Shown here in pieces: positions 11,468 through 22,126 of a stretch of 64,000 bases of DNA; position 1 is the first letter of the stretch, and each line of letters opens with the position of its first letter. The stretch covers positions 15,933,501-15,997,500 of the forward strand of contig NW_026947506.1 of NCBI RefSeq assembly GCF_034190915.1, read 5' to 3'. The stretch is from Cavia porcellus (Eukaryota; Chordata; Mammalia; Rodentia; Caviidae). The translations under genes were made by a program, and so were the position numbers. The notes beneath the pieces were generated by a model that was given only the letters and a program-made list of their open reading frames with translations, did not search any database and was not told where the DNA came from.

Positions 11468-11582
11468 TCTTCCTTTCGTCTTCCTTCCTTCCTTCCTTCC
11501 TTCCTTCCTTCCTTCCTTCCTTCCTTCCTTCCTTCCTTCTTCCCTCCTTCCCTTCCTCCATTCCTTCCTTCCCGCTTTCCTT
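11468..11582 (+). repeat. (TTCC)n microsatellite
   Basis: About 20 near-perfect TTCC units. The opposite arm of the inverted duplication has a purine-rich remnant at 12340-12415, and unit E has one at 51600-51740. Confidence 0.97.
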
Positions 11583-11599
11583 TCATTCTTTTGGTTTTT

Positions 11600-11705
11600 G
11601 ATTCAGGTTAGTATGTAATGCCAAATGCCTTGAAATTGCAATGATTTTCCAGCCTCATCCTCCTGAGTGCTGGGATTATTGATCTGTGCTAAAACACCCT
11701 GCAAT
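11600..11705 (-). repeat. B1-like SINE fragment
   Basis: Contains cctcctgagtgctgggatta read on the plus strand, the reverse complement of the usual SINE phrase. Its inverted partner is at 12205-12320. Confidence 0.65.
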
Positions 11706-12204
11706 TGAGAATTCTTGTTTTTGTATTTTGAAGGGGTTAAAATTAAACACAACAAAATAGAACAAAATAAGACATAAGAAAGCAATGTAAGAGATATAAA
11801 TTTCAAAGCTAGATGAACTCAGATCTTCACCATCTATAAAATCGTCTCTTGTTTTATTCCAAATACTTGTCCATTCCTTGGCTTACAGAGAAGTTATAAA
11901 AAACATAATATAAAACTGATCTGAACACAATAAGAGAGGCATTTTAGATCTTCAATACCAGACAACAGGGAAGTCACTAATGACTGGCCTAGAGTCTCTA
12001 GTTCACTTCAAAAAAGTTGTCCATACTTTCAGATATTGAAGCTAAGTTAAAACAACAAGCTAAAATAACACCATTATTTAGAACAAAGCAAAACACAGAT
12101 AAAAGTATTGGCCTTCAAAGTGATAATAGAAGCAAATCTCCTCTTAAGTTCTATTTTGTTTTGTTTTGTTGTGTTTAATTGTATCCCCTTAAATTTACAA
12201 AAAC

Positions 12205-12320
12205 AAGAATCCTGAGTTGCAGGATGTGGTAGCACACATCTATGCTGCCAGCACTCAGTAGGCTGAGGCAGGAAAATCACTGCAATTTCAAGGACATTTG
12301 GCATTTTATAATAACCTGGA
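12205..12320 (+). repeat. B1-like SINE fragment
   Basis: Phrases such as ggatgtggtagcacac and gccagcactcagtaggctga mark a SINE. A paralogous copy in unit E is at about 51475-51600. Confidence 0.7.
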
Positions 12321-12560
12321 TCAAAAACCAAAAAAAGTAAGGAAAGAAAGAAGGAATTAATAAAGGAACGATAGAAGGAAGAAGGAAAGGGAAGAAGAAG
12401 AAAGGAAGAAAAACCACCACTTCACAGACAGATATCACTTGCTTCTTTCAAAAGCTTCTCTTTTGTCTGCTTTCACATACTCAGATGTGTGTTCCAGTTT
12501 TCTACCTGACTCAGAAGTGTTATATACACTCAGGATCCAGCTCTGCTTTTGAACTAAATG

Positions 12561-12879
12561 GCAAAACGCTTAGTCATTGGGGTCTTTGAGCCCATCATTT
12601 TCAGCCACCACTTTTCTTTTACTGGGACACATTCACTTCATCACTTAAAGACACGGGAAACTGCTAACTTATTTACAACTTTTTATAATTGATTATTATC
12701 CTTAATCATTGCTTTCCAAAAAATTTAATATTTATGTAATACATACATGGAAATTTGTCCACATCTTATTGCTTATATTGGAAACTGGATGCTATTTATC
12801 TCTTTTTCTTTAAGTTTTTGGAGTAAATGTCCACCCAGTAATTTATATTTGGTTATTAAATAGAAGAGTATGAGGTTTA
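12561..12879 (+). other. Unit B left flank; no gene seen
   Basis: Aligns with about 51870-52220 of unit E. It carries no recognisable frame or element and ends where MaLR element 2 was inserted. Confidence 0.55.
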
Positions 12880-15057
12880 GGTCTTAGTTAATTTCTACTC
12901 GTTGCTGAGACAAAATACCTGAAGGCCAAGCTGTGAAAGAAAAGGTTTGTTTCTTACAGTTTTGGGAGGTTTCAGTCCACACTCAGTTGGCTCCAAGGCA
13001 GGTGGGCATGGCTAGCCACAGCCCATGGTGCATGCAAACAGCAAACAGGAACCAGCCAAAAGCAAGACATACCTTCTTCTTGCCATTGCATCACATCCTG
13101 GCTCCACCCCTATGTTGGCAGAGCACTGACACCATCAATCCAAGCACTAGGCAATGAACCAATCACAAATACACAATGCAAACTCATGAGGCCTGGGGGA
13201 CACACACATAAACCATGACATTCCACCCCTGGCCCCCAGGACTCATGTACATCCTTTATACAAAAGACATTTAGTCCACCTCCAAGAGATGCCAAAGTCC
13301 TAACAGTTTCAGCATTGCTGAATAGTCCAAGTCCCAAATCTCCTCCAACATCTATGGCAAACTCTGAACTGTAACCCCCTGTACAAATGAAACAAAGTTA
13401 AGCATTTCTGAAATTCAAACGCACAAGATAAACATTACCATTCCAAAAATTACAAACAGGGGAATATAAAGCATTGGAAACAAAGCAAGTTCAACATCCA
13501 GCAGGACAAAACTTACGTCCTAGAGTTCCATGCTCAGCATTTGAAGTAATCTGGTTACAAGCTCCAAAAGGCTTGGGTGATTCCACCCCCATGGCACTTC
13601 CTGGGATTTCAGCTTCTGCAGCTTTTTTCTTAAATCCTCTCTGCTCGCTCTTTGTTGCTTTCCTTGGATCATCCACGTTCCTGGCTTTTACAAACTACTG
13701 GGGTCTCCAGTGCACCTTTCACTTCCCCTTTACATCTTCACAAATTGCCCTCCCAGGGTTAGACTGCTTGGTCTCCGAGGCCCTCTGCAATCAAGGTGGA
13801 AGCCATCTTACCCTTAGAATTCGTGCATTTTCCTTGCACCTAAAATCAGCACCTTTTGGATGCTGCCAAGGTCTGCTGCTAGCTGAAGCAGTAGCCAGGC
13901 TTTTCTCTCTCTTGGCTGTAGGGGTCAGTTGCCTGAATCACAGGGCTCGGTTTTCCTGATTGTGAGTAAATCTTCTCTACATTGCTGCCATTCTGGAACC
14001 TCATGTATCCTTTGTTGCCATTATGGAGCATGGTGCTCTGCAGCCTTCTCCTCTGAACAAATTCTTTCATCTTTGACATGAGGCTGCAAATGGTGGGGAC
14101 TAGCTTTTTTGGGATGCCCAGGGGCCATCTTTCTTATTTCTCTGTTTCCCATCAACAATCAAAATCTCAACTCTGTCTTTACAATACACAGCTTTCCTGG
14201 AATTTTCCTTCTGGCCAAACTCACAGCATTGTAAGTTATCCTGCTGGGCACTTTGCTCTTGATTTGAAACATATAGCTGGCTGAAAGACCCCAACAATAG
14301 TATTGCCACAGCCTCAAGGTTTGATTGCTTTTCAATTTCTTTTTCAAGATTAATCAGTCCATTGACCTTTGCCACAGGCTCAGGCAAAGTGTCTGGGCAG
14401 GAGCAAAATGCAGACAGACTTTTTGCCAATCCATAACACACACCATGGGGGGTCCAACAACTAATGCAGTCCTTCTTCCCAGCATAAACCTCCCAAGCCT
14501 GATCTTTATCATGAAGCTTTCTCTCAGCCTGATGGTCTCCTGAGCTCTGACTAGAATCTCTTCTACAGAACAGCCTTAGCTGTTCTAGCTCTATGCATCC
14601 ACGTGACGTGTTTGAACCTTTCCAAAGTTGGCTCACAAGCCATTTCCTAAGCCTCTCAAAAAACATGGTCATATAAAGTCACAGCAAATGGCCCTGTTCC
14701 TTTTTACCAAATTCTGTCTTAGTTAGTTTTTTACTTGTTGCTGACATAAAGTACCTGAAACCCAAGCTGGGAGAGGAAAGGTTTATTTCTTATAGTTTTT
14801 GGAGGTTTCAGTCCACACTCAGTTGGCTCCAAGTCAGGTGGGCATGGCTGGGGTACAGGCCATGGTGGCTGCAAACAGCAAACAGGAACCAGCAAAAAGC
14901 AAGACATACCTTCTTCCTGCCATTACATCACTTCTTGGCTCCACCCCTATGTGTGTGGAGCACTGACACCATCAATTCAAGCACTAGGCAATGAACCAAT
15001 CACAAATAAACAATGCAAACTCATGAGGCCTGAGGGACACAGACATAAATCCTGACA
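12880..15057 (-). mobile_element. Non-autonomous MaLR-type LTR retrotransposon 2
   Basis: LTRs at about 12880-13220 and 14715-15057 flank an internal part closely similar to that of element 1. Unit E lacks this element: gtacacggggtataaactgc near 52194-52213 corresponds to an empty site, so insertion post-dates the B/E split. I could not find a clean TSD. No intact protein frame is recognised; the longest open frames (161 and 190 codons) have no family signature I know. Confidence 0.8.
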
Positions 15058-15069
15058 GGGGAGAAACTG

Positions 15070-16145
15070 CTTACCAGCACCAGTATCTATTCTACTTTTG
15101 GTTTTCTAGTGTTTAGCTGAGCACATTTTGAGCAGATAAACCATATTATCTAAGGCTTTTGTCTAGCGAGTGTGATGATGAGATTGGGTTCTATTTGGAA
15201 GTGTGCAAATGAAAAGGATCCACATAATTTCTCTAGGATTTCTTACAGACAAGAGTATTTCATCATTATTCATTTTTATTGTGGGTTTAAACACAAGAAG
15301 TCATCTCAGGGACATTTATTTTTTCTATACCCTATATGTGGAATCAGTCATTTCTTCAAAGAATTCTGGTATTTCTGTGTGTTTTGTGCTGATATAATAA
15401 CGTTTATTAAGCAGTGTAATTTCTGAAGTAATTTTCTTAGCTTATGGCTTTTGAGATTTAAGAGAATGTTTCAGGCATCTATTTGTCTAATCTAGGGATG
15501 GATGGTATAACAGTAGTTATTGCTACTGAATTAAGGATGGCCTGCATTAGTCTCAAGTGTTATGACTCATTCTTGTGGAGATTAATTCATTCCTATGAAA
15601 TTGGACTCATGCCTGTGAGTTGCAACTTTCAATTTTCCTAGGATACAAATGGTGTGAGCATGGGGATAAAAGCACAAGAGTCAGAGTACAGAAACCTGAG
15701 ACCATTTGCAGGCCTCTTTGTTAATGGAAATTACAACAAAGCAGGAGGAGAGAGAGAAAGAGCAGGAGGAAGACACATTCCATTGGATGTAGCACATTTA
15801 TATGTAGCATTGGGAGATTCAGTATCATGTGCAACCTCTCCATCTAAGAACTTATCCCTATAACTTGTCTCAGGCACACAATGATCTTCAAATTAGAGCA
15901 GTAAGCCCTGTGAGTTGACTCAGGAAGACCCTGTTCTTCCTACTAGCCTTGCTTTGGCCACACATGTGATCCATTTTCAGCTTCAGCTACTCCCCTGAGT
16001 GAGCCAGACTTTCTCTACCCCTGATTGTAGTGCTATGATATCCTAATTAACTTGTAGTAGGTTCTAACTCTTTAAGGTTTCATTACTCTATTACTGCTAC
16101 ACTATGAACCCAGTTCCTGGAAAATGAAACTTAAGAGTTCAAATC
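15070..16145 (+). other. Unit B upstream DNA; no gene seen
   Basis: Matches about 53006-54100 of unit E and, inverted, about 31800-32830 of unit C. Short frames (for example 15654-15863) are partly open in several copies but carry frame differences, so I do not call a gene. Confidence 0.55.
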
Positions 16146-16149
16146 AGCA

Positions 16150-16238
16150 CAAGACTTTGCTCAGTAGCCTAAGCTCCTGTTTCTCAAGCACGTAGTCATG
16201 AATTTGATCTCTAGTACCAAAAACAAACAAAAAAAATT
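16150..16238 (+). repeat. ID-type SINE
   Basis: Degenerate tRNA-like head (tttgctcagtagcctaagct), then tgatctctagtaccaaaaac and an A-rich tail. Paralogous to 54100-54175. Confidence 0.65.
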
Positions 16239-16774
16239 TCAAGCCATACCAAAACCACGGCAATGTGCAATAATTCAGGCAGCTGTGCAAACTACTGAGC
16301 CCCTGGTCAGCATTTCCATTGTTGAGACAAATATGCTTGACACACATAACATAAAACAGGAGGATTGGGTTTGATTTGTGTCTTCAGAGTTTAGGTGGCT
16401 CCAGGCAGAAACTTTGTGAAAGAATTCCTGGTAGAGTAAATCTGTCGTTTTCATGGCAAGAAGGAAAGGATCAAAGAGAAAGAGCAGTGAGAGATTCTCC
16501 CCCACCCCAGGAACAGCCACTGCAACTCAGCTCCAGGGGGCCCCAACTCTTAACAGCCCATTCAACTATGAACATCCATGGATGAGTCCCCTCAGAAGTG
16601 TAGTTCCCAAGTCAGAGACTCCTAATCTCATCAGATTGATGATTTGGATTAACTGGCACAGAGTCATGTGACCAGTCACTCCAAAGGTACTTGAAGTGGC
16701 CGTGGCAGATAAAAGTGCTGTGTGGAGATTTTTGGTTTTAGAACTTCTATTTAGCTTTGCCAACGTAATCTCAG

Positions 16775-16926
16775 CCACCTGGTAGTGAAATAGGTTTACT
16801 AAAATATTTGATAAAGCCTAGGCAATTTAGGAACTTTGTGAGACCTTGTTTCAAACAAAACAATCTAAATTGGTATGATAATCCAAGGCATAATCCCCAA
16901 CACCATTCCTTAAAAAAAAAAAAAAA
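16775..16926 (+). repeat. SINE with A-tail
   Basis: A gagaccttgtttcaaa-type middle and a cccaacaccattccttaaaa end mark a composite B1/ID-like SINE with A14 tail. Counterparts are at about 54690-54870 and, inverted, about 30990-31190. Confidence 0.6.
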
Positions 16927-17219
16927 GCAGCCTGTATAAATGGTATTTAACTTCCTTATAAATTCATAATTTTTTTGGATCTTCAAGTTGTTATTGTGCT
17001 GTTTTCAACATTATGGTCAGAGCTTTTCTATCTGATACACTACTTCAAATTTCTCCTATATTTTATTAAAAATATACTTTTTTCTCAAATGTGTAACTTG
17101 GTTGTACCTCCAATATGCAGTGGCTTATTTCTATTTTGTATTCTTGTTTATCATCATAATACCAGTGCATTACATTGAGTTGTATGAACTGCTTGCTTTA
17201 GCTTTTTCATGGGACATGA

Positions 17220-17300
17220 AGTGTGTGTTTGAATATCTGTGTGTGTATGTGTATGTGTGTGTGTGTATGTGTATGTGTGTGTGTGTGTGTGTGTGTGTAA
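17220..17300 (+). repeat. (TG)n microsatellite
   Basis: TG/TA-interrupted TG array. Paralogous arrays are at 55189-55238 (E) and, as CA, 30128-30147 (C), differing in length. Confidence 0.95.
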
Positions 17301-17464
17301 ATGTATCCTAAGTCTTCACACATGAATGTATCCCTATAATTGATATCCTCCACACACAATCCATGAGATAATTATTTCTCTAGTAGAGGCAAAGTGGAAG
17401 GAGAGTAGCTGGACACATCCTCCAATAAACATTTTGGTTGTTTTCATAGCATTTTTTCTTCATT

Positions 17465-17622
17465 CTTTTGTCTTGCTATGCAGGGTCTTGCTATGCAGTT
17501 CAGGCTGGCCTTGAACTCACTTTGGAGCCCAGGCTGGGCTCCAATTCATAACAATCCTCCAACCTGAGCCTGGGTAATCCCAAGAGCTGGGATTACATGC
17601 TTTAGCCACCATGTCCGGCTTA
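17465..17622 (-). repeat. B1-type SINE
   Basis: Reverse-complement SINE phrases (caggctggccttgaactcac, gagctgggattacatgct). The paralogous positions in C and E appear to lack it, so it may be a later insertion. Confidence 0.8.
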
Positions 17623-18004
17623 TAGCATTTCTTCTTTATTTAGGACTGAAATTTCAGAATCACTGGCACTTTCTGTTCTTGACAAACTCAGGTAGGATTG
17701 TACTTCTACAGAAGTTTCTCCTAAATGGGGATTTCTTCCTAAAAGCATGTTTTGGCCAACAGAATGGAGTGTCCATAGGGTTCAGCCTATTCAATTCCTT
17801 TTACTCTTACTTGGAACTTCAAATCCACAAAGATTCCTGCAATGCTGCCTTATATTCTCACATTTCCCTTTGTAGAATTTCTGAGTTTTTGTGATGATAT
17901 GGGAATTTAATTCCTCTCAAGTCTATCAGAAATCTTTCTGTATTTCTTTCACTCCTTCATGCATAGTTTGATTACTGTTGATTCTTTATATGTCCTTGTG
18001 AGAA

Positions 18005-18115
18005 ATGATCTAGCTATATAGTTCTCACTGGTCTTAAATTAGCAAGGATCCTCCAACCTCACCCTCTGGAGTGCTGGGATTAGGGGTGTGTACCACCCCG
18101 CCTAGCTGCTGTTGA
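18005..18115 (-). repeat. B1-type SINE
   Basis: Contains tctggagtgctgggattagg and an accaccccgcctagct-type head in reverse orientation. Same insertion as about 55780-55895 (E) and 29525-29645 (C, inverted). Confidence 0.75.
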
Positions 18116-18257
18116 TTCATGAATACTCAAATTTCAGAAACCTGCCTTAACTCTTTAGAAATTAAGCAATAGAAGAAAAAGACCAGTGGCCTTGTTTACA
18201 GTCCCAGAAAACAACAGTCTCAGGCAGTAGGATGATGAAAAGTGTAAGGCTTGCTTG

Positions 18258-18472
18258 GACTACAAGCAAGACACACTTTCAAATTTCAAACAAAGAAATA
18301 AATGACAAATAAAAAAGAAATTCAAAAGTACCAAAAAGTAATCTTTTTTCTGTAGTGATACAAAATACTGGTGGTGTAAGTATTAACTTAATCTGTTAAT
18401 TTGAGTAAGCATGCCTAACTCCATGGGATTAGACCCACCCTAGGGTGGATACTCGCCTAAGTGGTATAAAAG
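18258..18472 (+). promoter_or_regulatory. TDPOZ core promoter, copy B
   Basis: TATAAAAGG (18465-18473) lies 16 bp downstream of a perfect 14-bp palindrome CCACCCTAGGGTGG (18435-18448); GGGATTAGA precedes it (18425-18433). About 25-30 bp after TATA the conserved exon 1 begins. The palindrome-16 bp-TATA layout is kept at copy C (29211-29174, minus) and eroded at copy E. A near-identical reverse copy of this block lies in the gene's own intron (20084-20300). GGATTA matches the OTX/OBOX/CRX-type homeobox core, which is suggestive only. Confidence 0.75.
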
Positions 18473-18494
18473 GGAAGCCAAGAATGAAGAGTTA

Positions 18495-18619
18495 CATCTT
18501 TTCCAGAAGAAATCACACCTTTCTCAACTCAGATCCAAGCCTTCAACAGGATTCTCTGTGTCTTCAGCCTGACAACAGACTTTTTGTGTCTCCCATATGT
18601 GACTCTGCATGCAGTTTTG
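18495..18619 (+). other. Tdpoz-like: Predicted non-coding exon 1 of TDPOZ copy B
   Basis: The start is set about 30 bp after TATA. The end is set by the donor GGTAAGTT (GT at 18620-18621). Copy C has the matching exon and donor (GTAAGTC). The exon carries no ATG-initiated frame continuing into the coding exon, so it is taken as 5' UTR. The predicted intron is 18620-20502, with acceptor AG at 20501-20502. Confidence 0.65.
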
Positions 18620-19977
18620 GTAAGTTATTCTTCGAACTTTTTGCAGATTTGATTACATTGCACTAAATCTGTTTATTTAGAGAGCACTGCCTGTCACAGG
18701 TAGGGATAATTTAGGTAGTTTACATTGGTCTGTATCATAGTATCTTAGATTTACATCAACAAGGAGCCCTTGTGGAAGCAGCACTATTTCATTTTAATTC
18801 ATCTTCATGGCATTACTATTAGAAAGCAATAAGAATACTGACTGGACATGCTTAAGGGCAGTCAGACAGTGGGTGAGCTCCAAGATTGGCATGATGTCAT
18901 TAAGGACAGTTTTCTGTCACTTGTCCTGAAAAATATTTCTCCCTTCTCATGGGCAAGCTTCTCTTCCATGAGGCTCAGTTTTTCTTCAGCTGTTGATCTT
19001 CCCTAGTGGTGGCAGGCCTGTGTCAGCCAGCCAAAGGGCATGAGTAAATGACTCCTCTAGAAGGCTTGATGTGCATACTGCTTATGAGAATAGGGAACCC
19101 AGGTCCCTCTGTCAGTGACTTTGGTTGATTCCAGGTACGCTATTTGTTCCCAGTTGCAACTATATGAATCAAATGGGATGGATTGGGGAAGTTACTCAGA
19201 TTAGCCTGGCTGCTCTCATGTAGGAGAGGAGGACAAAGGATTGATAAACCAGGAGAATACTGAAGAGGATTGTACCAGTTATTTGGGATCAAAGAGGGAG
19301 CAAAGGAGAGCAAGTGAGTGGGATAGACATCTGCTGGCCAAATCACAGCCTCCTAATGCCAGAGCAGGGACAATAGAGAGAGGTACAGCATTTTTTCTCT
19401 TATCCTGAGGAAGGTTTTTACCCCAACAAATTCCAAAATTCTGTGTGAAGTACAATACAGTGTCATAGGCCAAAAGCGGAGACGAGGAAAGGTGTTTCAT
19501 TTGGCCCATGTAACAATGGCTTCAGAGCCACAGTTTCTTTGAAGTACACTCTAGTTACCCATCAAACTCATGGACTGTTTCAGAATGTTAATAGTAATGG
19601 GAAGGTGTTAGTGATACATTTGACCAAGACGCACACTAGCATGGTCTTATAATCCCAGCATTCTTGGGGATTTACGTAGGAGGTCTCTGAAAAGTGCACC
19701 CCAAATTTGGAAGCCTAGTGAATTAATTAGACTGAATCTCAACACCATAAAATGAATAAAAGGACAAGACATGTAATTCAGTGGGCAGTCTCTATGCTCA
19801 ATCTCCAGTAGTAAAAAACAAAACAAGATGCACTGTGTCATAGAATGTCATCAGAAGGTAGATTTTTAATAATGTAATTTGCTGCTTGTAGGACTAAATT
19901 TTGCTGTGGAGTTCCAGCTCTACTCAATGCTTAGTGATTCTCATGCCACAGTCATCTGAGTGGTAAAATTATATGCA

Positions 19978-20365
19978 TATATGGTGGTGTAAGTACTAAC
20001 TGAATGTGTTAATTTGATTAAAGCATGCCTAACTCAAATGGATTTAAATAGCATAGGAATACCCCCTCTAGGGTGGATCCCCACCTTTTATACCACTTAG
20101 GCGAGTATCCACCCTAGGGTGGGTCTAATCCCATGGAGTTAGGCATGCTTACTCAAATTAACAGATTAAGTTAATACTTAAACCACCAGTATTTTGTCTC
20201 ACTACAGAAAAAAGATTACTTTTTGCTACTTTTGAATTTCTTTTTTATTTGTCATTTATTTCTTTGTTTGAAATTTGAAAGTGTGTCTTGCTTGTAGTCC
20301 TTTGCATAAAAGGAAGCAAAAAAGAAAGGGTTACATCTGTTGCAGAAGAACTCAAACTGTACTCA
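19978..20365. promoter_or_regulatory. Relic second promoter split by inverted promoter copy (unit B intron)
   Basis: Same structure as 1071-1460. The plus-strand upstream half (19978-20080) ends in CTCTAGGGTGGAT. The inverted block 20084-20300 is about 98 percent identical to the reverse complement of 18258-18472 and carries the palindrome (20109-20122) and a minus-strand TATAAAAGG (20084-20092). Plus-strand CATAAAAGG at 20305-20313 then precedes exon-1-like text (ttacatctgttgcagaagaa). The extra length explains why this intron is about 360 bp longer than that of copy C. Confidence 0.75.
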
Positions 20366-20642
20366 AAAAAATATTGAAAAGGGTATTTCTTTAGTGAACT
20401 GTTTTTTAAAGGAATCAAGACAGGACTGAATAGTGACTAATTATTAAGTAAATCTTGGTAAATGTAAGTCTGATTAATTAATTTTTTAAATCTACACATC
20501 AGGCGATCTAGTTTGTGACTGCCATATCTCACTGCTTGTCTTGGATCTGCTGAATGGAGTGACAAGTCTACAGTCTGGTGAAGAAAGAAAACCTGGGAGA
20601 CCTTCTTTCACTTTCACACTGGTGCTGTCAGGAATTCAAGAA

Positions 20643-21731
20643 ATGTCCAGTGGGCCAGTAGCTGAGAACCAGCATGCCACAGAGATCAAAGTAGTGAAAT
20701 TCTCCTACATGTGGACCATCAGTAACTTTAGCTTTTCCCTAAAGGAAATAGGTAGTGCTATTGAAAGTTCAACCTTTTCACCTGAAGCAAATGATAACCT
20801 GAAATGGTGCTTACGAGTATATCCAAAAGGGATCAATGAAGAAAGCAAAGATTACCTGTCCCTATGTCTGGCACTGATCAGCTGCCCAATGAGAGAAGCT
20901 TGGGCAAAATTCACATTTTATATTGTGAATGATAAAGGACAGAACACCAAAGGTCTAGCGAGTCAAGAAATTCAGAGATTTGATCCAGGCACAGAATGGG
21001 GATTCAGAAAATTCATCCTTAGAGATTTTCTTTTGGATGCAACCAATGGGCTACTCCCTGATGACAAGCTGACCCTCTTCTGTGAGGTGAAAGTGACACA
21101 AGACACTACCAACAGTTTTAGCCTGAATAACAAGAATATAGTGAAGGCTTGTGAGAATTGGTTAGCAAGTGATCTAGCAGGGCTGTGGAAGAATTCCCTG
21201 TTGGCAGACTGTTGCTTCTTTGTGGCTGGCCAGGAATTCCAGGCTCACAAAGCCATCTTAGCAGCTCGTTCTCCAGTTTTCAAGGCCATGTTTCAACATG
21301 AAATGCAGGAGAGCAAAAACAATCGAGTTGAAATCAGTGATATGGAACCTGAAGTTTTCAAGGAAATAATGTTCTTCATGTACACTGGAAAGGCACCAGA
21401 CCTTGGCAGAATGGCACCTGATCTGCTGGCAGCTGCAGACAGGTACGGCCTGGGGTGCCTGAAGCTCATGTGTGAGAAACACCTCTGCTGCAATCTCTCT
21501 GTGAAGAATGTCATCAAAATCCTCATCTTGGCTGACTTCCACAGTGCACATCAGTTGAAAGTTTGTGCAGTGGATTTCATCAACTTGCATATTTCTGACA
21601 TCCTAGAGACTGAGGAGTGGAAGTCCTTAGTGGTGTCACACCCTCATTTGGTGGCTGAAGCCTACCAGTCTCTGGCTTCCATGCATTGTGCTTTCCTGGG
21701 ACCCCCATATAAGCGTGTAAGGCTGTCCTAA
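20643..21731 (+). CDS. Tdpoz-like: TDPOZ/SPOP-like MATH-BTB protein, copy B
   Basis: Predicted CUL3 ubiquitin-ligase adaptor of 362 residues, single coding exon, complete gene in view: promoter 18435-18473, exon 1, intron, exon 2 from 20503, AATAAA at 22121. MATH about 16-154, BTB about 160-285, BACK-like tail to 350. It differs from copy A at four residues (A to B: I28N, S107A, K152Q, D156N by my count) and three silent sites. N at the first site matches SPOP and copy C, so copy A carries the derived state there. The substrate cleft is as in copy A: F90, W119 and F121 kept, with SPOP Y87/Y123/K129/D130 replaced by C/Q/T/E. The basic C-terminal tail reads YKRVRLS in place of SPOP RKRLKQS. Intact frame, good start context (GAAATGT). 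Confidence 0.94.
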   Translation: MSSGPVAENQHATEIKVVKFSYMWTISNFSFSLKEIGSAIESSTFSPEANDNLKWCLRVYPKGINEESKDYLSLCLALISCPMREAWAKFTFYIVNDKGQNTKGLASQEIQRFDPGTEWGFRKFILRDFLLDATNGLLPDDKLTLFCEVKVTQDTTNSFSLNNKNIVKACENWLASDLAGLWKNSLLADCCFFVAGQEFQAHKAILAARSPVFKAMFQHEMQESKNNRVEISDMEPEVFKEIMFFMYTGKAPDLGRMAPDLLAAADRYGLGCLKLMCEKHLCCNLSVKNVIKILILADFHSAHQLKVCAVDFINLHISDILETEEWKSLVVSHPHLVAEAYQSLASMHCAFLGPPYKRVRLS

Positions 21732-22120
21732 TATCCAACCTGTCCATTTATCTCCCACAAACAGGGGTCACAGTGGTTACCACTGAGCCTTTGCTAGAGA
21801 GGACAATCTTTGGAGTGTTCACACTTCTTCAAGGAAACACTGAATTTTGTTTGTCCCTAGGAATAGATGGCACCATTTTTCAATTTTAATAATGAGGAGA
21901 TAGGAACTTAAAATTTAGGAGAGTAACTTTTGAAAAGTCTTCAGAATGTAAGTTAGAGGTAATCAGAATTCTGGCTTTTACAATATAATGCATGCTAATT
22001 TTTGCAGTGTTGATCCCAAAGTAAAAATCAAAGGATTCAGCAGCAAAACAGACACACCTAGGGGTAGATCTGCCATAAGAAATTAGGATGTTTGTCTCTT
22101 CCTTCATTTTTTTTTTCGTG

Positions 22121-22126
22121 AATAAA
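22121..22126 (+). terminator. Polyadenylation signal, copy B
   Basis: AATAAA 390 bp after the stop, in the same position as in the other copies. Confidence 0.7.

Larger units (their letters stand above)
11120..12560. repeat. Large imperfect inverted duplication
   Basis: About 11340-11710 (tttctaccatcctcag-type text on the minus strand, the purine/pyrimidine array, a SINE) is matched in inverse order by about 12200-12530, with about 0.5 kb between. Shared landmarks are the agaagctt...tttgtctgctttcac wording and a degraded SINE on each arm. The inverse-orientation text also recurs at about 51475-51850 (same direction as the right arm) and 63800-64000. Confidence 0.6.

Noticed and set aside
14100..14672. 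190-codon minus-strand frame in MaLR element 2 and the related 161-codon plus frame at 13474
   Set aside because: Element 1 has the same DNA with broken, shorter frames, and I recognise no gag or pol motif. Likely chance openness.
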